Assembly (NCBI GenBank): GCA_963784675.1
Contig: CAWASE010000001.1
Span: 186,001 to 250,000 of the forward strand
From: SCTD01 sp963784675
Lineage (GTDB): Bacteria > Actinomycetota > Actinomycetes > Mycobacteriales > SCTD01
Reading direction: 5' to 3'
Length of the DNA: 64,000 nt
Made by a program: the position numbers and the translations under genes. This document shows positions 36,266-45,593 of the stretch, piece after piece. Numbering within the stretch: position 1 is the stretch's first letter; every line of letters starts with the position of its first letter. Under the pieces are notes generated by a model. It did no database searches, was not told where the DNA came from, and saw nothing but the letters and a program-made list of their open reading frames with translations.

Positions 36266-37090
36266 TCAGACCGACGTCAGCCGGTACCGGCGCACAGCCA
36301 GCGGCGCCGCGACCGCCAGGATGCCCAGCGACCAGGCCAGCGACGTGAGCACCGGGCCCGCGGTCGGCCCCCCGAGCACGAGCGCCCGCACCGCATCGAT
36401 CACCGCCGTCACCGGCTGGTGCTCGGCGAAGGCCCGCAGCGGCGCCGGCATCGTCGCGGTCGGGACGAAGGCGGACGAGGCGAACACCAGCGGGAACAGC
36501 AGCGGGAACGACGCCGCCTGCGCGCTCTCCGCGTTCGGGACCGACAGCCCCACCAGGGCGAAGACCCACGACAGCGCGAACCCGAACAGCAGCATCAGCC
36601 CGATCCCGGCCAGCAGCTGCAGCGGACCGGTCTGCACCCGGAAGCCGACCAGGTAGCCCATGGCCACCATGAGCAGCACCACCCCGACGTTGCGGACCAG
36701 ATCGGCGAGCGTGCGCCCGGCGAGCACCGCGGAGCGCGCCATCGGCAGCGTCCGGAACCGGTCGATCAGCCCCTTGCCGAGGTCCTCGGCCAGACCGACC
36801 CCGGTCGTGGTGGCGCCGAAGGCGACGGTCTGCGCGAAGATCCCCGGCATCAGGTAGTTGACGTAGGACGTGCCCGGCACGTCGATCGCGCCGCCGAAGA
36901 CGTAGCGGAACATCAGCACGAACAGGATGGGCTGGATGGTGGCGAAGACCAGCAGCTGGGGCAGCCGGCGCAGCACCGTCAGGTTGCGGCCGGCGAGCAG
37001 CAGCGCGTCCTGGGCGGCGGCACGCACGCCGGTGCGGGGCAGCCGGTCCCGGGTGGCCCGGCTCGGCGACGCCTCGGTAGCGGTGGGCAT
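36266..37090 (-). CDS. ABC-2 type transport permease, DrrB-like
   Basis: A 274-residue integral membrane protein with six hydrophobic segments, including QLLVFATIQPILFVLMFRYV. A conserved MPGIFAQTVAFGATTTGVGL and a DRFRTLPMARSAVL loop place it in the daunorubicin-resistance (DrrB) branch. It pairs with the ATPase encoded just upstream; TGA and ATG share one base. It is expected to export a lipophilic drug or lipid. The hairpin at 36206 probably ends the operon. Confidence 0.9.
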   Translation of the reverse strand: MPTATEASPSRATRDRLPRTGVRAAAQDALLLAGRNLTVLRRLPQLLVFATIQPILFVLMFRYVFGGAIDVPGTSYVNYLMPGIFAQTVAFGATTTGVGLAEDLGKGLIDRFRTLPMARSAVLAGRTLADLVRNVGVVLLMVAMGYLVGFRVQTGPLQLLAGIGLMLLFGFALSWVFALVGLSVPNAESAQAASFPLLFPLVFASSAFVPTATMPAPLRAFAEHQPVTAVIDAVRALVLGGPTAGPVLTSLAWSLGILAVAAPLAVRRYRLTSV

Positions 37091-38049
37091 CAGCTCTCCT
37101 GCGCCTCGTCGGCGGGGCGTCCGGTGAGGGTGAGGAACACGTCGTCCAGGCTCGGCTCGCGCAGCGACAGCGCGACGGGCGGTAGGCCGGCGTCCTCCAG
37201 GGTGCGCAGCAGCGCGACCATCGCCCGCGGCGCGTCCTGGACGGTCAGCTGCAACCGGGCGGCGCCGTCGTCGCGGCTGACCGTGCCGAGCCGCGCCAAC
37301 AGCCCGCGAGCCCGGTCGGCGGCCTCCGGCGTCGCCAGGCCGACGTCGATGACGGTCGCCCCGAGCGTGGCCTTGAGCTCGGCGGCGGTGCCCTCGGCGA
37401 TGATCCGGCCGTGGTCGACGACGGCGATGCGGTCGGCCAGCCGGTCAGCCTCCTCCAGGTACTGGGTGGTGAGCAGCAGCGTGCTCCCGCCCGCGACCAG
37501 CTGCTCGATGACCACCCACAGGTCGTTGCGGCTGCGCGGGTCGAGTCCGGTCGTCGGCTCGTCCAGGAACAGCACCGGCGGGTCGTCGACGAGGGCGGCC
37601 GCGAGGTCCAGCCGGCGCCGCATGCCGCCGGAGTAGGTCTTGGCGGCGCGGTCCCCGGCGGCGGCGAGGTCGAAGCGCGCCAGCAGCTCGCCGGCGCGGT
37701 CGCGGGCGTCGGCCTTGGTCCGGCCGCACAGCCGGCCGACGAGCACGAGGTTCTCCCGGCCGGTCAGGTTCTCGTCGACCGCGGCGCTCTGCCCGGCGAG
37801 CCCGATGCGGGTGCGCACCTGCGCCGGGTGCGTCAGCACGTCCAGGCCGGCGACCTCGACCCGGCCGGCGTCGGGGCGCAGCAGGGTCGTCAGGATGCGT
37901 ACCGCCGTCGTCTTGCCGGCGCCGTTGGGGCCGAGCAGGCCCAGCACCGTGCCGGTGGGGACGGTGAGGTCGATGCCGTCCAGGGCGGTGACGTCGCCGT
38001 AGCGCTTGACCAGGCCCGCCACGACGATCGCGGGCGCGGCGGAGGTCAT
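37090..38049 (-). CDS. ABC transporter ATP-binding protein, DrrA-like
   Basis: A 319-residue ATPase with Walker A LLGPNGAGKTTAV (near 38), Q-loop IGLAGQSAAVDENLTG, signature TYSGGMRRRLDLA, Walker B VLFLDEPTTGLDPRSR and the H-loop region LLLTTQYLEEADRLADR. The Q in place of H at the switch position (TTQY) is typical of DrrA. The C-terminal 80 residues contain the DrrA tail (REPSLDDVFLTLTG). The CATGCT 6 nt upstream of the ATG suggests leaderless initiation. Confidence 0.92.
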   Translation of the reverse strand: MTSAAPAIVVAGLVKRYGDVTALDGIDLTVPTGTVLGLLGPNGAGKTTAVRILTTLLRPDAGRVEVAGLDVLTHPAQVRTRIGLAGQSAAVDENLTGRENLVLVGRLCGRTKADARDRAGELLARFDLAAAGDRAAKTYSGGMRRRLDLAAALVDDPPVLFLDEPTTGLDPRSRNDLWVVIEQLVAGGSTLLLTTQYLEEADRLADRIAVVDHGRIIAEGTAAELKATLGATVIDVGLATPEAADRARGLLARLGTVSRDDGAARLQLTVQDAPRAMVALLRTLEDAGLPPVALSLREPSLDDVFLTLTGRPADEAQES

Positions 38050-38131
38050 GACCTCAGCATGGCAGGGCGGCGGTCAGCGCGATCAGCGACAGTCCGGACT
38101 GCACCGGGCGCAGACGGGTAGCCCGACCGGT

Positions 38132-38431
38132 GTGACAGCTACGGAGCAGCCCTCAGGCGGACCCGACCCCCAGCGTCGACCGGTCGGCGGACCCACCAGC
38201 GGTCGGCTGCTCGGCAGCGGCCCTTTCACGCGCGGGTTCAGCCGGACCGGACGGGCGTTGTGGCTCGCCGTGCTGCTGATGGTCGCCGGGTTCTCGCTGC
38301 TCGGGGTGGCGGCAGTGCTGCTGTCGGCGAACCGGACCGGGGCGGTGGTGTCGGCAGCCGCCGGCGTGGTCGTCGGCGGACTGGGCGTGGTGCTGGCCAG
38401 GCGTGGACGCATCCTGCAGGACGTCGAATAG
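38132..38431 (+). CDS. Small membrane protein, 99 residues
   Basis: A proline/glycine-rich N-terminus is followed by two transmembrane segments (ALWLAVLLMVAGFSLLGVAA and AVVSAAAGVVVGGLGVVLA) and a short basic tail. No family is recognised. Start is a GTG at 38132 (VTATEQPSGG); the frame continues upstream, so the exact start is uncertain. It is divergent from the ABC operon and convergent with the SDR gene, whose stop is 3 bp away. Confidence 0.6.
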   Translation: MTATEQPSGGPDPQRRPVGGPTSGRLLGSGPFTRGFSRTGRALWLAVLLMVAGFSLLGVAAVLLSANRTGAVVSAAAGVVVGGLGVVLARRGRILQDVE

Positions 38432-38434
38432 GCG

Positions 38435-39271
38435 CTAGCGGTCCTCGGACGTCCACGCGGTCGCCTCGTAGGCCGCGCGGGCCGCGGGGTCGGCCTCGCG
38501 CTGGTCGGGTACCAGCGCCCGGTACACGCGGTCGCGCCCGGCCTGCGGCAGCAGTGCGAAGCCGCGGGTCAGCAGGCCGGCCCGGCGGGGCACGAAGACC
38601 TCGAAGCGCGGGCGCTCGATCACGGCGAGGACAGCGGCGGCGACCTGACCGGGCGTCAGCATCGGCACCCCACCGGCGGACGTCCCGGCGGCGAGGTCGG
38701 TGGCGACGACGGTCGGCAGCACGACCGAGATCTCCACGCCGCTGCCGCGCAGCTCCATCCGGACGGCCGACAGGTAGCCGTGCACCGCGTGCTTGGTCGC
38801 GCCGTACGTCGCCTCGCCGATCGGCCCGATCTTGGACGCGACCGACGCGACGGTCACGACGTGGCCGCCGCCCCGGGCGCGGAAGGCCTCAGCGGCGAGC
38901 CGCGTGCCGCGGACGACCCCCCAGAAGTTCACGTCCATCATCCGGTGGCCCGCGGCGGCGGGCTCGGCGTCGAACGCGCCGACCCACATGACGCCGGCGT
39001 TGTTGACCAGGACGTCGATCTCGGCCAGCCCCAGCCAGGTCGCGAAGGAGCCTTCGTCGGTGACGTCGAGGTGTCCTGCGACGGCGGCCGGACCGAGCCG
39101 CGCGGCCAGCTCCTCGGTGCCGGACAGGTCGCCCAGCAGGACCCGCCCACCCCGGGCGACGACGTGCTCGGCGATCGCGGCCCCGATGCCGCGGGCGGCG
39201 CCGGTGACGCCCACCGTGCGCCCCTGCCACGACGACGGGTCGACGGGACGGGTCCGGCGGAGGGAGCGCAT
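38435..39271 (-). CDS. SDR-family oxidoreductase
   Basis: A 278-residue classical short-chain dehydrogenase: cofactor loop VTGAARGIGAAIA near residue 20, LVNNAGV, the catalytic serine in VTVASVASKIG and YGATKHAV with the active YxxxK. An aspartate in LGDLSGTEE after beta-2 suggests NAD rather than NADP. The substrate is unknown. CAGGCT lies 7 nt before the ATG. It is divergent from the flavin monooxygenase over 28 bp, and the two are probably co-regulated. Confidence 0.9.
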   Translation of the reverse strand: MRSLRRTRPVDPSSWQGRTVGVTGAARGIGAAIAEHVVARGGRVLLGDLSGTEELAARLGPAAVAGHLDVTDEGSFATWLGLAEIDVLVNNAGVMWVGAFDAEPAAAGHRMMDVNFWGVVRGTRLAAEAFRARGGGHVVTVASVASKIGPIGEATYGATKHAVHGYLSAVRMELRGSGVEISVVLPTVVATDLAAGTSAGGVPMLTPGQVAAAVLAVIERPRFEVFVPRRAGLLTRGFALLPQAGRDRVYRALVPDQREADPAARAAYEATAWTSEDR

Positions 39272-39287
39272 GTCCCGCAGCCTGCCG

Positions 39288-39293
39288 TACGTT
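39288..39293 (+). promoter_or_regulatory. -10 box TACGTT, leaderless start
   Basis: TACGTT ends 6 nt before the ATG of the flavin monooxygenase gene. The 28-bp divergent spacer must carry both promoters, so their -35 regions lie inside the neighbouring gene. Confidence 0.6.
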
Positions 39294-39299
39294 TCTGCG

Positions 39300-40631
39300 A
39301 TGCCGACCGCGACACCTGCCCGCACCGCCGTCGTCGGCGCCGGTTCGTCCGGCCTGGTGGCCCTGAAGGCGCTGCTGGAGGCGGGCGTGCCGGCGGTCTG
39401 CTTCGAGAAGGGCGACCGGATCGGCGGCAACTGGGTCTTCCGCAACAGCAACGGCATGAGCTCCTCCTACCGCTCGCTGCACATCAACACCTCGCGCGAG
39501 CGCATGCAGTACAGCGACTTCCCGATGCCGAGCGACTATCCGGACTTCCCGCACCACACCCAGATCGCCGCCTACTTCGACGCCTACGCCGACCACTTCG
39601 ACCTGCGCCCGCACATCCGCTTCCGCACCGGCGTCGACCGTGCCGAGCGGCGCGACGGCGGAGGCTGGCGCCTGCACCTGGACGACGGCAGCGTGCAGGA
39701 GTTCGACGCTCTGGTCGTCGCCAACGGCCACCACTGGGACCCGCGCTGGCCCGAGCCGGCGTTCCCCGGCGCCGAGCAGTTCCCGGGCGTGCAGCTGCAC
39801 GCGCACCACTTCGAGGACAACCGCGAGTGGGCCGACCGGGCGGTGCTGGTCATCGGCATGGGCAACTCGGCCATGGACATCGCCGTCGAGGCCTCCTGGG
39901 TCGCTTCCGCCACCTACCTGTCGGCCCGGACGCCGGTGCACGTGGTGCCCAAGTACGTCTTCGGCCGGCCGCTGGACCAGATCGAGAGCGCGACGGCGGC
40001 CCGCACGCTGCCGTGGAAGGTGCGCCAGCGCCTGACCGAGACGATGCTGAAGGTCGCTGTCGGTGACCTCGCGCGCTACGGCCTACGGCGTCCGACGCAC
40101 GGCATGCTGCAGGCGCACGTCACGGTGAGCGACACCATCCTGACCCGGCTGGCGCACGGCGCGGTCGTCCCCAAGCCGAACCTGAGCCGCTTCGAGGGCT
40201 CGGAGGCGGTCTTCGACGACGGCTCGCGGGCGCAGGTGGACGTCGTCGTCTACGCGACCGGCTACCGGATCAGCTTTCCGTTCCTGGACCACGACCTCGT
40301 CGACGCGCCCGACAACCGCATCTCGCTGTACCAACGGGTCTTCCACCCCGAGCTGACGGACCTCGCCTTCGTCGGGCTGATCCAGCCCCTCGGCGCGATC
40401 ATGCCGCTGGCCGAGGAGCAGGGACGGCTCGTGGCCGACCGGCTGTCGGGCCGCTACGCCCTGCCGGACCACGCCCAGATGACCGCCTCGATCCAGGCCG
40501 CGGACCAGGCCATCGCCCGCCGCTACATCGGCAGCAAGCGGCACACGATCCAGGTCGACTTCGAGGTGTACCTCCACGAGCTGCGGCAGGAGCGGGCTCG
40601 CGGCGCCGAGCGGGCGGCTGCCCTGACCTGA
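39300..40631 (+). CDS. Flavin-containing monooxygenase (class B, NAD(P)-binding)
   Basis: A 443-residue FAD enzyme of the FMO/Baeyer-Villiger group. It has the FAD loop VVGAGSSGLVALKALLEAG (near 11), the FMO fingerprint FPGVQLHAHHF, the NADPH loop VIGMGNSAMDIA near 184 and a late ATGY motif (VVYATGYRISFPF). It should hydroxylate or oxygenate a small organic or sulfur/nitrogen compound; the substrate is unknown. Pairing with the divergent SDR suggests joint oxidation of one metabolite. A 13-bp direct repeat spans its stop codon. Confidence 0.9.
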   Translation: MPTATPARTAVVGAGSSGLVALKALLEAGVPAVCFEKGDRIGGNWVFRNSNGMSSSYRSLHINTSRERMQYSDFPMPSDYPDFPHHTQIAAYFDAYADHFDLRPHIRFRTGVDRAERRDGGGWRLHLDDGSVQEFDALVVANGHHWDPRWPEPAFPGAEQFPGVQLHAHHFEDNREWADRAVLVIGMGNSAMDIAVEASWVASATYLSARTPVHVVPKYVFGRPLDQIESATAARTLPWKVRQRLTETMLKVAVGDLARYGLRRPTHGMLQAHVTVSDTILTRLAHGAVVPKPNLSRFEGSEAVFDDGSRAQVDVVVYATGYRISFPFLDHDLVDAPDNRISLYQRVFHPELTDLAFVGLIQPLGAIMPLAEEQGRLVADRLSGRYALPDHAQMTASIQAADQAIARRYIGSKRHTIQVDFEVYLHELRQERARGAERAAALT

Positions 40632-40664
40632 GCGCCGAGCGGGCCCGACCCGTGCGGTCGGCGC
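40603..40664 (+). repeat. Direct repeat across the stop codon, with hairpin
   Basis: GCGCCGAGCGGGC occurs at 40603-40615 inside the monooxygenase gene and again at 40632-40644 just after its stop. The second copy also starts a hairpin (GCGCCGA/TCGGCGC, 40632-40664) that may terminate transcription. Confidence 0.55.
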
Positions 40665-40779
40665 ACCGACGCCACGCCGGTGCAGGGCAGTCCCGCTCGT
40701 CCGGCCGGCCTGCTGCGAGATGACGGTCGTGTGACGAACGCGACGAGTAGACGACGTCGGATGCGGGCACAGCGCTCTG

Positions 40780-41985
40780 ATGACCACGCTGAGCCTGCCC
40801 GCGTCACGTCGGGTGACACCCACCCCGCCGCGACGGGCTCTGCTGGGACGCTCCCCCGCGCTGGACGGTCTGCGCGGCCTGGCGCTCGTCTGGGTGGTCA
40901 CCTACCACTTCACCTCCAGCCGCGGCCCCTTCCCGGGCGGTTGGGTGGGTCTGGACGTCTTCTTCGTGCTGTCGGGCTTCCTCATCACCGCGATGCTGCT
41001 CGACGAGGTCCGGGTCCACGGCCGCGTCTCGTTGCCGTTGTTCTACGCCCGACGGGCCTTCCGGCTGCTGCCGGCGCTGTTCACCATGCTCGGCATCTGG
41101 ACGCTGCTCCTGCTGGCCTTCCACGACCGCAGCTGGTTCGCCGCCACTCCCGGCGGTGACGGCACCGGCGACCCGGTCAACGTCGGCGGCGCGCTGCGCC
41201 AGGTGGGCATCGTGCTCGTCTACGGCGTGAACTGGGTCTACGCCCTGGGCAGCGGCTCGGCGCCGCTCGCGCACCTGTGGTCGCTCGCCGTCGAGGAGCA
41301 GTTCTACCTGGTCTGGCCGTTCCTGCTGCTGCTCGTCGTGCGCTTCGTACCGGCCGGCCGGCGCGCCTGGCCGGTGCTCGGTCTGGCGGCGGTGAGCGCG
41401 CTGCTCCCCTTCTTCTACTGGAACGACGGGGCGGGCACCGACCGCATCTACTTCGGGACGGACACCCGGGCCGTCGGGATGCTGCTGGGCGTCGTCGCCG
41501 CGCTGCACTGGCACCGGCGCACCGCCCGTGCAGGCTCGACGGTGCTGCCGACCACCCGGGCCTGGCTCGGGCTGGCGACCGTGCTGATCTTCTTGCTCTC
41601 CGTCGGCAACATCCCGCTGAAGTCCTTGGGCGGGCCCGCGATCATGGCGTTGGCCGCGATGCAGGTCGTTCCGTACCTGGTCGAGCACCCCGGCTCGATG
41701 CTGGCGCGCTTGTTCGACCGTCGCGTGCTGGTCTGGCTGGGGTGCCGGTCCTATGCGGTGTACCTCTGGCACTACCTGTGGGCTACCTGGCTGAACCCGC
41801 TGACGCCGTGGGCGTCCATCCCGGTCGGCGTGGCGGCCTCGCTGGCCTGCGCCTGGTTGTCGTGGCGCTGGGTCGAGGCACCGGCGCTGCGCTACGCGCG
41901 TCGGTTCCGGCCCGCCGCGCCGCCGCTGGCGCCTCCGGCAGAGGCCGGGACGGCGACCGCTCTGTCGGCGCGCCTGGCGGCCTGA
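40780..41985 (+). CDS. Acyltransferase 3 family membrane protein (OafA/YrhL-like)
   Basis: A 401-residue protein with about ten TM segments. It shows the family opening ALDGLRGLALVWVVTYHFTS, then WVGLDVFFVLSGFLIT, RRAFRLLPALFTMLG and LWSLAVEEQFYLVWP. It probably transfers an acyl group to a cell-surface polysaccharide or lipid. No SGNH domain is attached. The start ATG at 40780 has no clear ribosome site. It converges with the LysM gene, 8 bp apart. Confidence 0.88.
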   Translation: MTTLSLPASRRVTPTPPRRALLGRSPALDGLRGLALVWVVTYHFTSSRGPFPGGWVGLDVFFVLSGFLITAMLLDEVRVHGRVSLPLFYARRAFRLLPALFTMLGIWTLLLLAFHDRSWFAATPGGDGTGDPVNVGGALRQVGIVLVYGVNWVYALGSGSAPLAHLWSLAVEEQFYLVWPFLLLLVVRFVPAGRRAWPVLGLAAVSALLPFFYWNDGAGTDRIYFGTDTRAVGMLLGVVAALHWHRRTARAGSTVLPTTRAWLGLATVLIFLLSVGNIPLKSLGGPAIMALAAMQVVPYLVEHPGSMLARLFDRRVLVWLGCRSYAVYLWHYLWATWLNPLTPWASIPVGVAASLACAWLSWRWVEAPALRYARRFRPAAPPLAPPAEAGTATALSARLAA

Positions 41986-41993
41986 GGCCGCTC

Positions 41994-42854
41994 TCAGCGC
42001 GCCGTCGGCAGCAGCAGCTGCTGACCGATCTGGATCTGCGCGTCCGGCAGGTGGTTGATCCGCCGGATCTGGGCGACGACGTCGCGGGGGTCGTTCTGGG
42101 GCGCGAGGGCGCTCGCGACGCTCCACAGGGTGTCGCCTGCCTGCACGGTGATCTGCTGGAAGTCGGCGGCTGCCGCCGTGGCGCCGGTGGGGTTGCCGGC
42201 GGCCTGCGTCGCGGACCGGCCTGCCGAGAAGGCGCCGAACAGCACCGCGACCAACGCCAGCACCAGCAGCACCCGGCCGCGAACGGTGAGATGGGTACGC
42301 CCGTTCGTCTCGGAGGCTGCACGGCGGGACGTGCCGACCCGACCGGCCGCAGGTGCACCCGGCCGTCCGGCTGCGCGGACTGGCGCCGGAGCGTGCGGAC
42401 CGTTCGCCGGAGCGGCTAACCGCCTCGTCGCGACGACAGCGCGGCGAGCACCCGTCCGCCGGGCCGGCCCGTGCCCTCCCGGTCGCATGGTTCCGCCCGT
42501 GCTGGCGCCCCTGCTCGCGGTACGCCCCCCGGCGGTGCCGCACACCCCCGGTTCCCCGACCGATCCCAGCGCACGGACCGCGGCCGTGGTGCGCACCGGC
42601 GTGACCGGGCGACGCGCCACCGCCACCGCCGGTACCGCCACCGGACGTGCGGCTGCGCGGAACGGCCCGCTCGTCCTGAGGCCGTCCGTCCTGAGGCTGT
42701 CGGTCGTGAAGCTGTCAGCCCCGAGGCGCGCGGTCCTGGCGCGCTCAGTCCGGGCGCCGACAATGCCGACGCCGTCGAACGGGTCGTCGTCGAAGGTCTC
42801 GTTGTCGAGGGTGTCGTTTGCGAAGGTGAAGGTGTCGGACGGTGTGGCGTTCAT
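41994..42854 (-). CDS. SOS-induced LysM protein, probable division suppressor
   Basis: A 286-residue protein with a low-complexity cytoplasmic N-terminus rich in Asp/Phe/Thr, then Ala/Arg/Pro. One membrane segment (VLLVLALVAVLFGAFSAG, about 206-223) is followed by an extracellular LysM domain (ITVQAGDTLWSVASALAPQN, ending QIQIGQQLLLP). The position, divergent from lexA with an SOS box before each gene, matches Rv2719c/ChiZ and DivS of other actinobacteria, which delay division during DNA damage. ATG at 42854 has AGGAG 7 nt before it; the frame to 42944 is rejected because it would cover the SOS box at 42889. Confidence 0.83.
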   Translation of the reverse strand: MNATPSDTFTFANDTLDNETFDDDPFDGVGIVGARTERARTARLGADSFTTDSLRTDGLRTSGPFRAAARPVAVPAVAVARRPVTPVRTTAAVRALGSVGEPGVCGTAGGRTASRGASTGGTMRPGGHGPARRTGARRAVVATRRLAAPANGPHAPAPVRAAGRPGAPAAGRVGTSRRAASETNGRTHLTVRGRVLLVLALVAVLFGAFSAGRSATQAAGNPTGATAAAADFQQITVQAGDTLWSVASALAPQNDPRDVVAQIRRINHLPDAQIQIGQQLLLPTAR

Positions 42855-42888
42855 CCTCAGGCTCCTGTCGGTGACGTACGTTGCTCGA

Positions 42889-42904
42889 ACGAACAGGCGT
42901 TCGA
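42889..42904. promoter_or_regulatory. SOS box (LexA operator) of the LysM gene
   Basis: CGAAC-AGGC-GTTCG, a perfect core of the actinobacterial consensus TCGAACnnnnGTTCGA, with only the first flanking base different. It lies about 35 bp before the LysM start. Confidence 0.9.
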
Positions 42905-42958
42905 TCGAACGTCTGAGCGGCACCGTACCCACGGGGTCTGACAAAACTCCAGACCCGT

Positions 42959-42974
42959 TCGAACATGTGTTTGA
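42959..42974. promoter_or_regulatory. SOS box (LexA operator) of lexA
   Basis: TCGAACatgtGTTTGA matches 11 of the 12 defined positions of the SOS consensus and lies 90 bp before the lexA start. It supports autorepression. Confidence 0.85.
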
Positions 42975-43064
42975 TCTGTGACCTTCGGGCCACTACCGTC
43001 CGAACCGCGGGCATCCGTCAACGCCCGTGCACGACCCCGAACCAGCACCGACCGAGGAGACCCG

Positions 43065-43879
43065 ATGGCGCGCACGCAGGCCGACCCCCCGACGCCGACC
43101 GAGGCCGCAGCAGCGACGCCCCCCGGCACCACCCACGCCACCGCCACTGCCATCAACGCCGCCGTCGGCAGCACCGCCACCGCCTCGACCGGCGGGGTCG
43201 TGCGCGACCTGCCGGACGGTCCGCCCGACGAGGCGGGCCTGACCCCGCGCCAGCGCAAGGTGCTCGAGGTCATCCGCGACTCGGTGGAGCGCCGCGGCTA
43301 CCCGCCCACCGTGCGCGAGATCGGCGAGGCGGTGGGGCTCACCAGCACCAGCAGCGTGTCCCACCAGCTGGCGATGCTGCAGAAGAAGGGGTTCCTCCGC
43401 CGCGACCCGTCCAAGCCCCGCGCGGTCGACGTCCGGCTGCCGGGCGAGATCGCGGCCGCCAGGCGACGCCGCTGACGAGGCGGCCGAGCGCGCCGCCCAG
43501 CCGCGCCCGGCCTACGTGCCGGTGATCGGCCGGATCGCGGCCGGTGGGCCGATCCTGGCCGAGCAGGCCGTCGAGGACGTCTTCCCGCTCCCCCGCGAGC
43601 TGGTCGGCGAGCGGCACGCTGTTCATGCTGCGCGTCGTCGGCGACTCGATGATCGACGCCGCGATCGCCGACGGCGACTGGGTCGTGGTGCGCCAGCAGC
43701 CGACCGCCGACAACGGCGACATCGTCGCCGCGATGATCGACGGCGAGGCGACGGTCAAGACCTACAAGCGCCGCGACGGGCACGTCTGGCTGCTGCCGCA
43801 CAACGCCGCGTACGAGCCCATCCCGGGCGACGACGCCGTCGTGCTGGGTCGGGTCGTCACGGTGCTGCGCAAGATCTGA
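43065..43879 (+). CDS. lexA: LexA repressor (two frame breaks)
   Basis: SOS repressor that binds the two adjacent SOS boxes and cleaves itself when RecA is activated. The winged helix (LTPRQRKVLEVIRDSVERRG, TVREIGEAVGLTSTSSVSHQ), cleavage site GRIAAGGP, serine in VVGDSMIDA and lysine in ATVKTYKRR are all intact once the frames are joined. The frame breaks at about 43461 and again at about 43612, each an apparent extra base. Removing both gives 270 residues and the text ELVGEGTLFMLRVVGDSM. The N-terminus carries an unusual 60-residue Thr/Ala-rich extension. GAGGAG precedes the ATG. Two breaks in this key gene point to sequence error. Confidence 0.92.
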
Positions 43880-43951
43880 GGCGCCTGCGCGCGGTGACGG
43901 TCTGAGGCGCCTGCGCGCGGTGACGGTCTGAGGCGCCGCGCGCGGTGACGG
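43875..43951 (+). repeat. 26-bp tandem repeat starting at the lexA stop codon
   Basis: Three copies of a 26-bp unit (43875, 43901 and 43927, the last one base shorter). The first copy includes the lexA TGA. The tract fills the space up to the convergent hflX stop. Confidence 0.9.
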
Positions 43952-43957
43952 CCGGGC

Positions 43958-45482
43958 TCAGGCCACGAGGTAGGCGTTGAGGTCCGCCGCCAGGCCCGGG
44001 CCGACCCGGGCCTCGACCCGGGTGCCCTCGGCCAGGTGCTCCAGCTCCAGCACCTCTCCCTCGCTGTGGATCCGCGAGACCAGCGCTCCCTGGGCGTAGG
44101 GCAGTACGACCGACACGCGCACGTCCGGGTGCGGCACCTCCTGCTCCAGCACGTCCAGCAGCGCCGGCAACCCCTCGCCGGTCAGCGCCGACACCTGCAC
44201 CACGTGCTTCTCGCGACGGGCCAGGCGACCCAGCACGACCGGGTCGGCGAGGTCGCACTTGTTGACGACCACGACCTCGGGGATGCCGACCGCGCCGATG
44301 TCGGCGAACACCTCCCGGACCGCCGCGAGCTGGCCCTCCGGGTCGGCGTGCGAGCCGTCGACCACGTGCAGGATCAGGTCGGCGCCGGCGACCTCTTCCA
44401 GTGTGGAACGGAACGCCTCGATGAGCTGGTGCGGCAGCAGTCGCACGAAGCCGACCGTGTCGGTGAGGGTGAAGTCGCGGCCGGTCGGCGTCTGTGCCTT
44501 GCGCACGGTCGGGTCCAGCGTGGCGAACAGGGCATTCTCGACCAGGACCCCGGCGCCGGTGAGCCGGTTGAGCAGCGAGCTCTTGCCCGCGTTGGTGTAG
44601 CCGGCGATCGCCACCGACGGCACCGCGCCGCGCACGCGTTCCTGCCGCTTGGTGTCGCGGGCCGTCTTCATCAACCGGATCTCGCCCGCGAGCTTGGCCT
44701 TGCGGTTGCGGATGCGACGCCGGTCGGTCTCGATCTTCGTCTCTCCGGGGCCACGTGTGCCGACGCCGCCGCCGCCGGCCCCGCCACCACCCCCGGCGCC
44801 ACCCCCCTGCCGCGACAGCGACTCGCCCCATCCGCGCAGCCGCGGCAGCATGTAGGTCATCTGCGCCAGCTCGACCTGCGCCTTGCCCTCCCGCGAGGTC
44901 GCGTGCTGGGCGAAGATGTCCAGGATCAGCCAGGTGCGGTCGATGACCTTGACCTTGACGACCTCTTCCAGGCTGCGCAGCTGACCGGGTGAGAGCTCGC
45001 CGTCGCAGATGACGGTGTCGGCGCCGGTGGCGAGCACGAGCGTCGCGCAGCTCCTTGGCCTTGCCGGAGCCGACGTAGGTCTTCGGGTCGGGCTTGTCGC
45101 GGCGCTGCGCCAGCCCTTCGAGCACCTCGCAGCCCGCGGTCTCGGCCAGCGCCTGCAGCTCGCGCAGGCTGTTCTCGGCGCCGATGGCGTCGCCGTAGCC
45201 GTACACGCCCATCAGCACGACGCGTTCCAGCCGCAGCGCCCGGTACTCGACCTCGGTGACGTCCTCGAGGTCGGTACGGATGCCGGCGACGCGCCGCAAC
45301 GACTGGCGTTCTTCGAGGTCGAAGCCCTCGCCCTCGATGCCGTGGAACCCCGGCAGCAGGTCGTCATCGAGCACGACGTCGGAGGACCCGGCGCGGCCGG
45401 ACGCAGCGCGGGCGGACGTGCTGCGGGAGCGGGGAGCGGGAGCGGTCATCGTCTGGTCAACGTCCTGGAGCGGCTCGGTCAT
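43958..45482 (-). CDS. hflX: GTPase HflX (one frame break)
   Basis: Ribosome-associated GTPase that splits stalled or hibernating ribosomes. The N-terminal HflX domain has RVVLMGVYGYGDAIGAENSL and TYVGSGKAKELR; then VLATGADTVICDGELSPGQ, RGPGETKIETDRRRIRNR and the G domain AIAGYTNAGKSSLLNR (G1), TDTVGF (G3) and VVNKCDL (G4). A glycine-rich loop (about residues 265-280) precedes the G domain. The frame breaks at 45041: dropping one G joins KELRD to LVLATGADTV and gives about 507 residues. Start ATG 45482 or 45449. hflX near lexA and nrdR fits actinobacterial gene order. Confidence 0.92.
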
Positions 45483-45593
45483 CCCCCGCAGCCTCGCACG
45501 GGGCACCGGCAGCCGCGAGGGAGTTTCGCCCCGGACCTGCGCGAGGGGCCGCACCGGCTCGGTGCGGCCCCTCGTCGACCCGTCCGACGTCGG

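Noticed and set aside
43441..45060. Programmed +1 frameshifting in lexA and hflX
   Set aside because: The sites share no slippery sequence, stop context or downstream structure, and similar breaks hit unrelated genes; sequence error is simpler.
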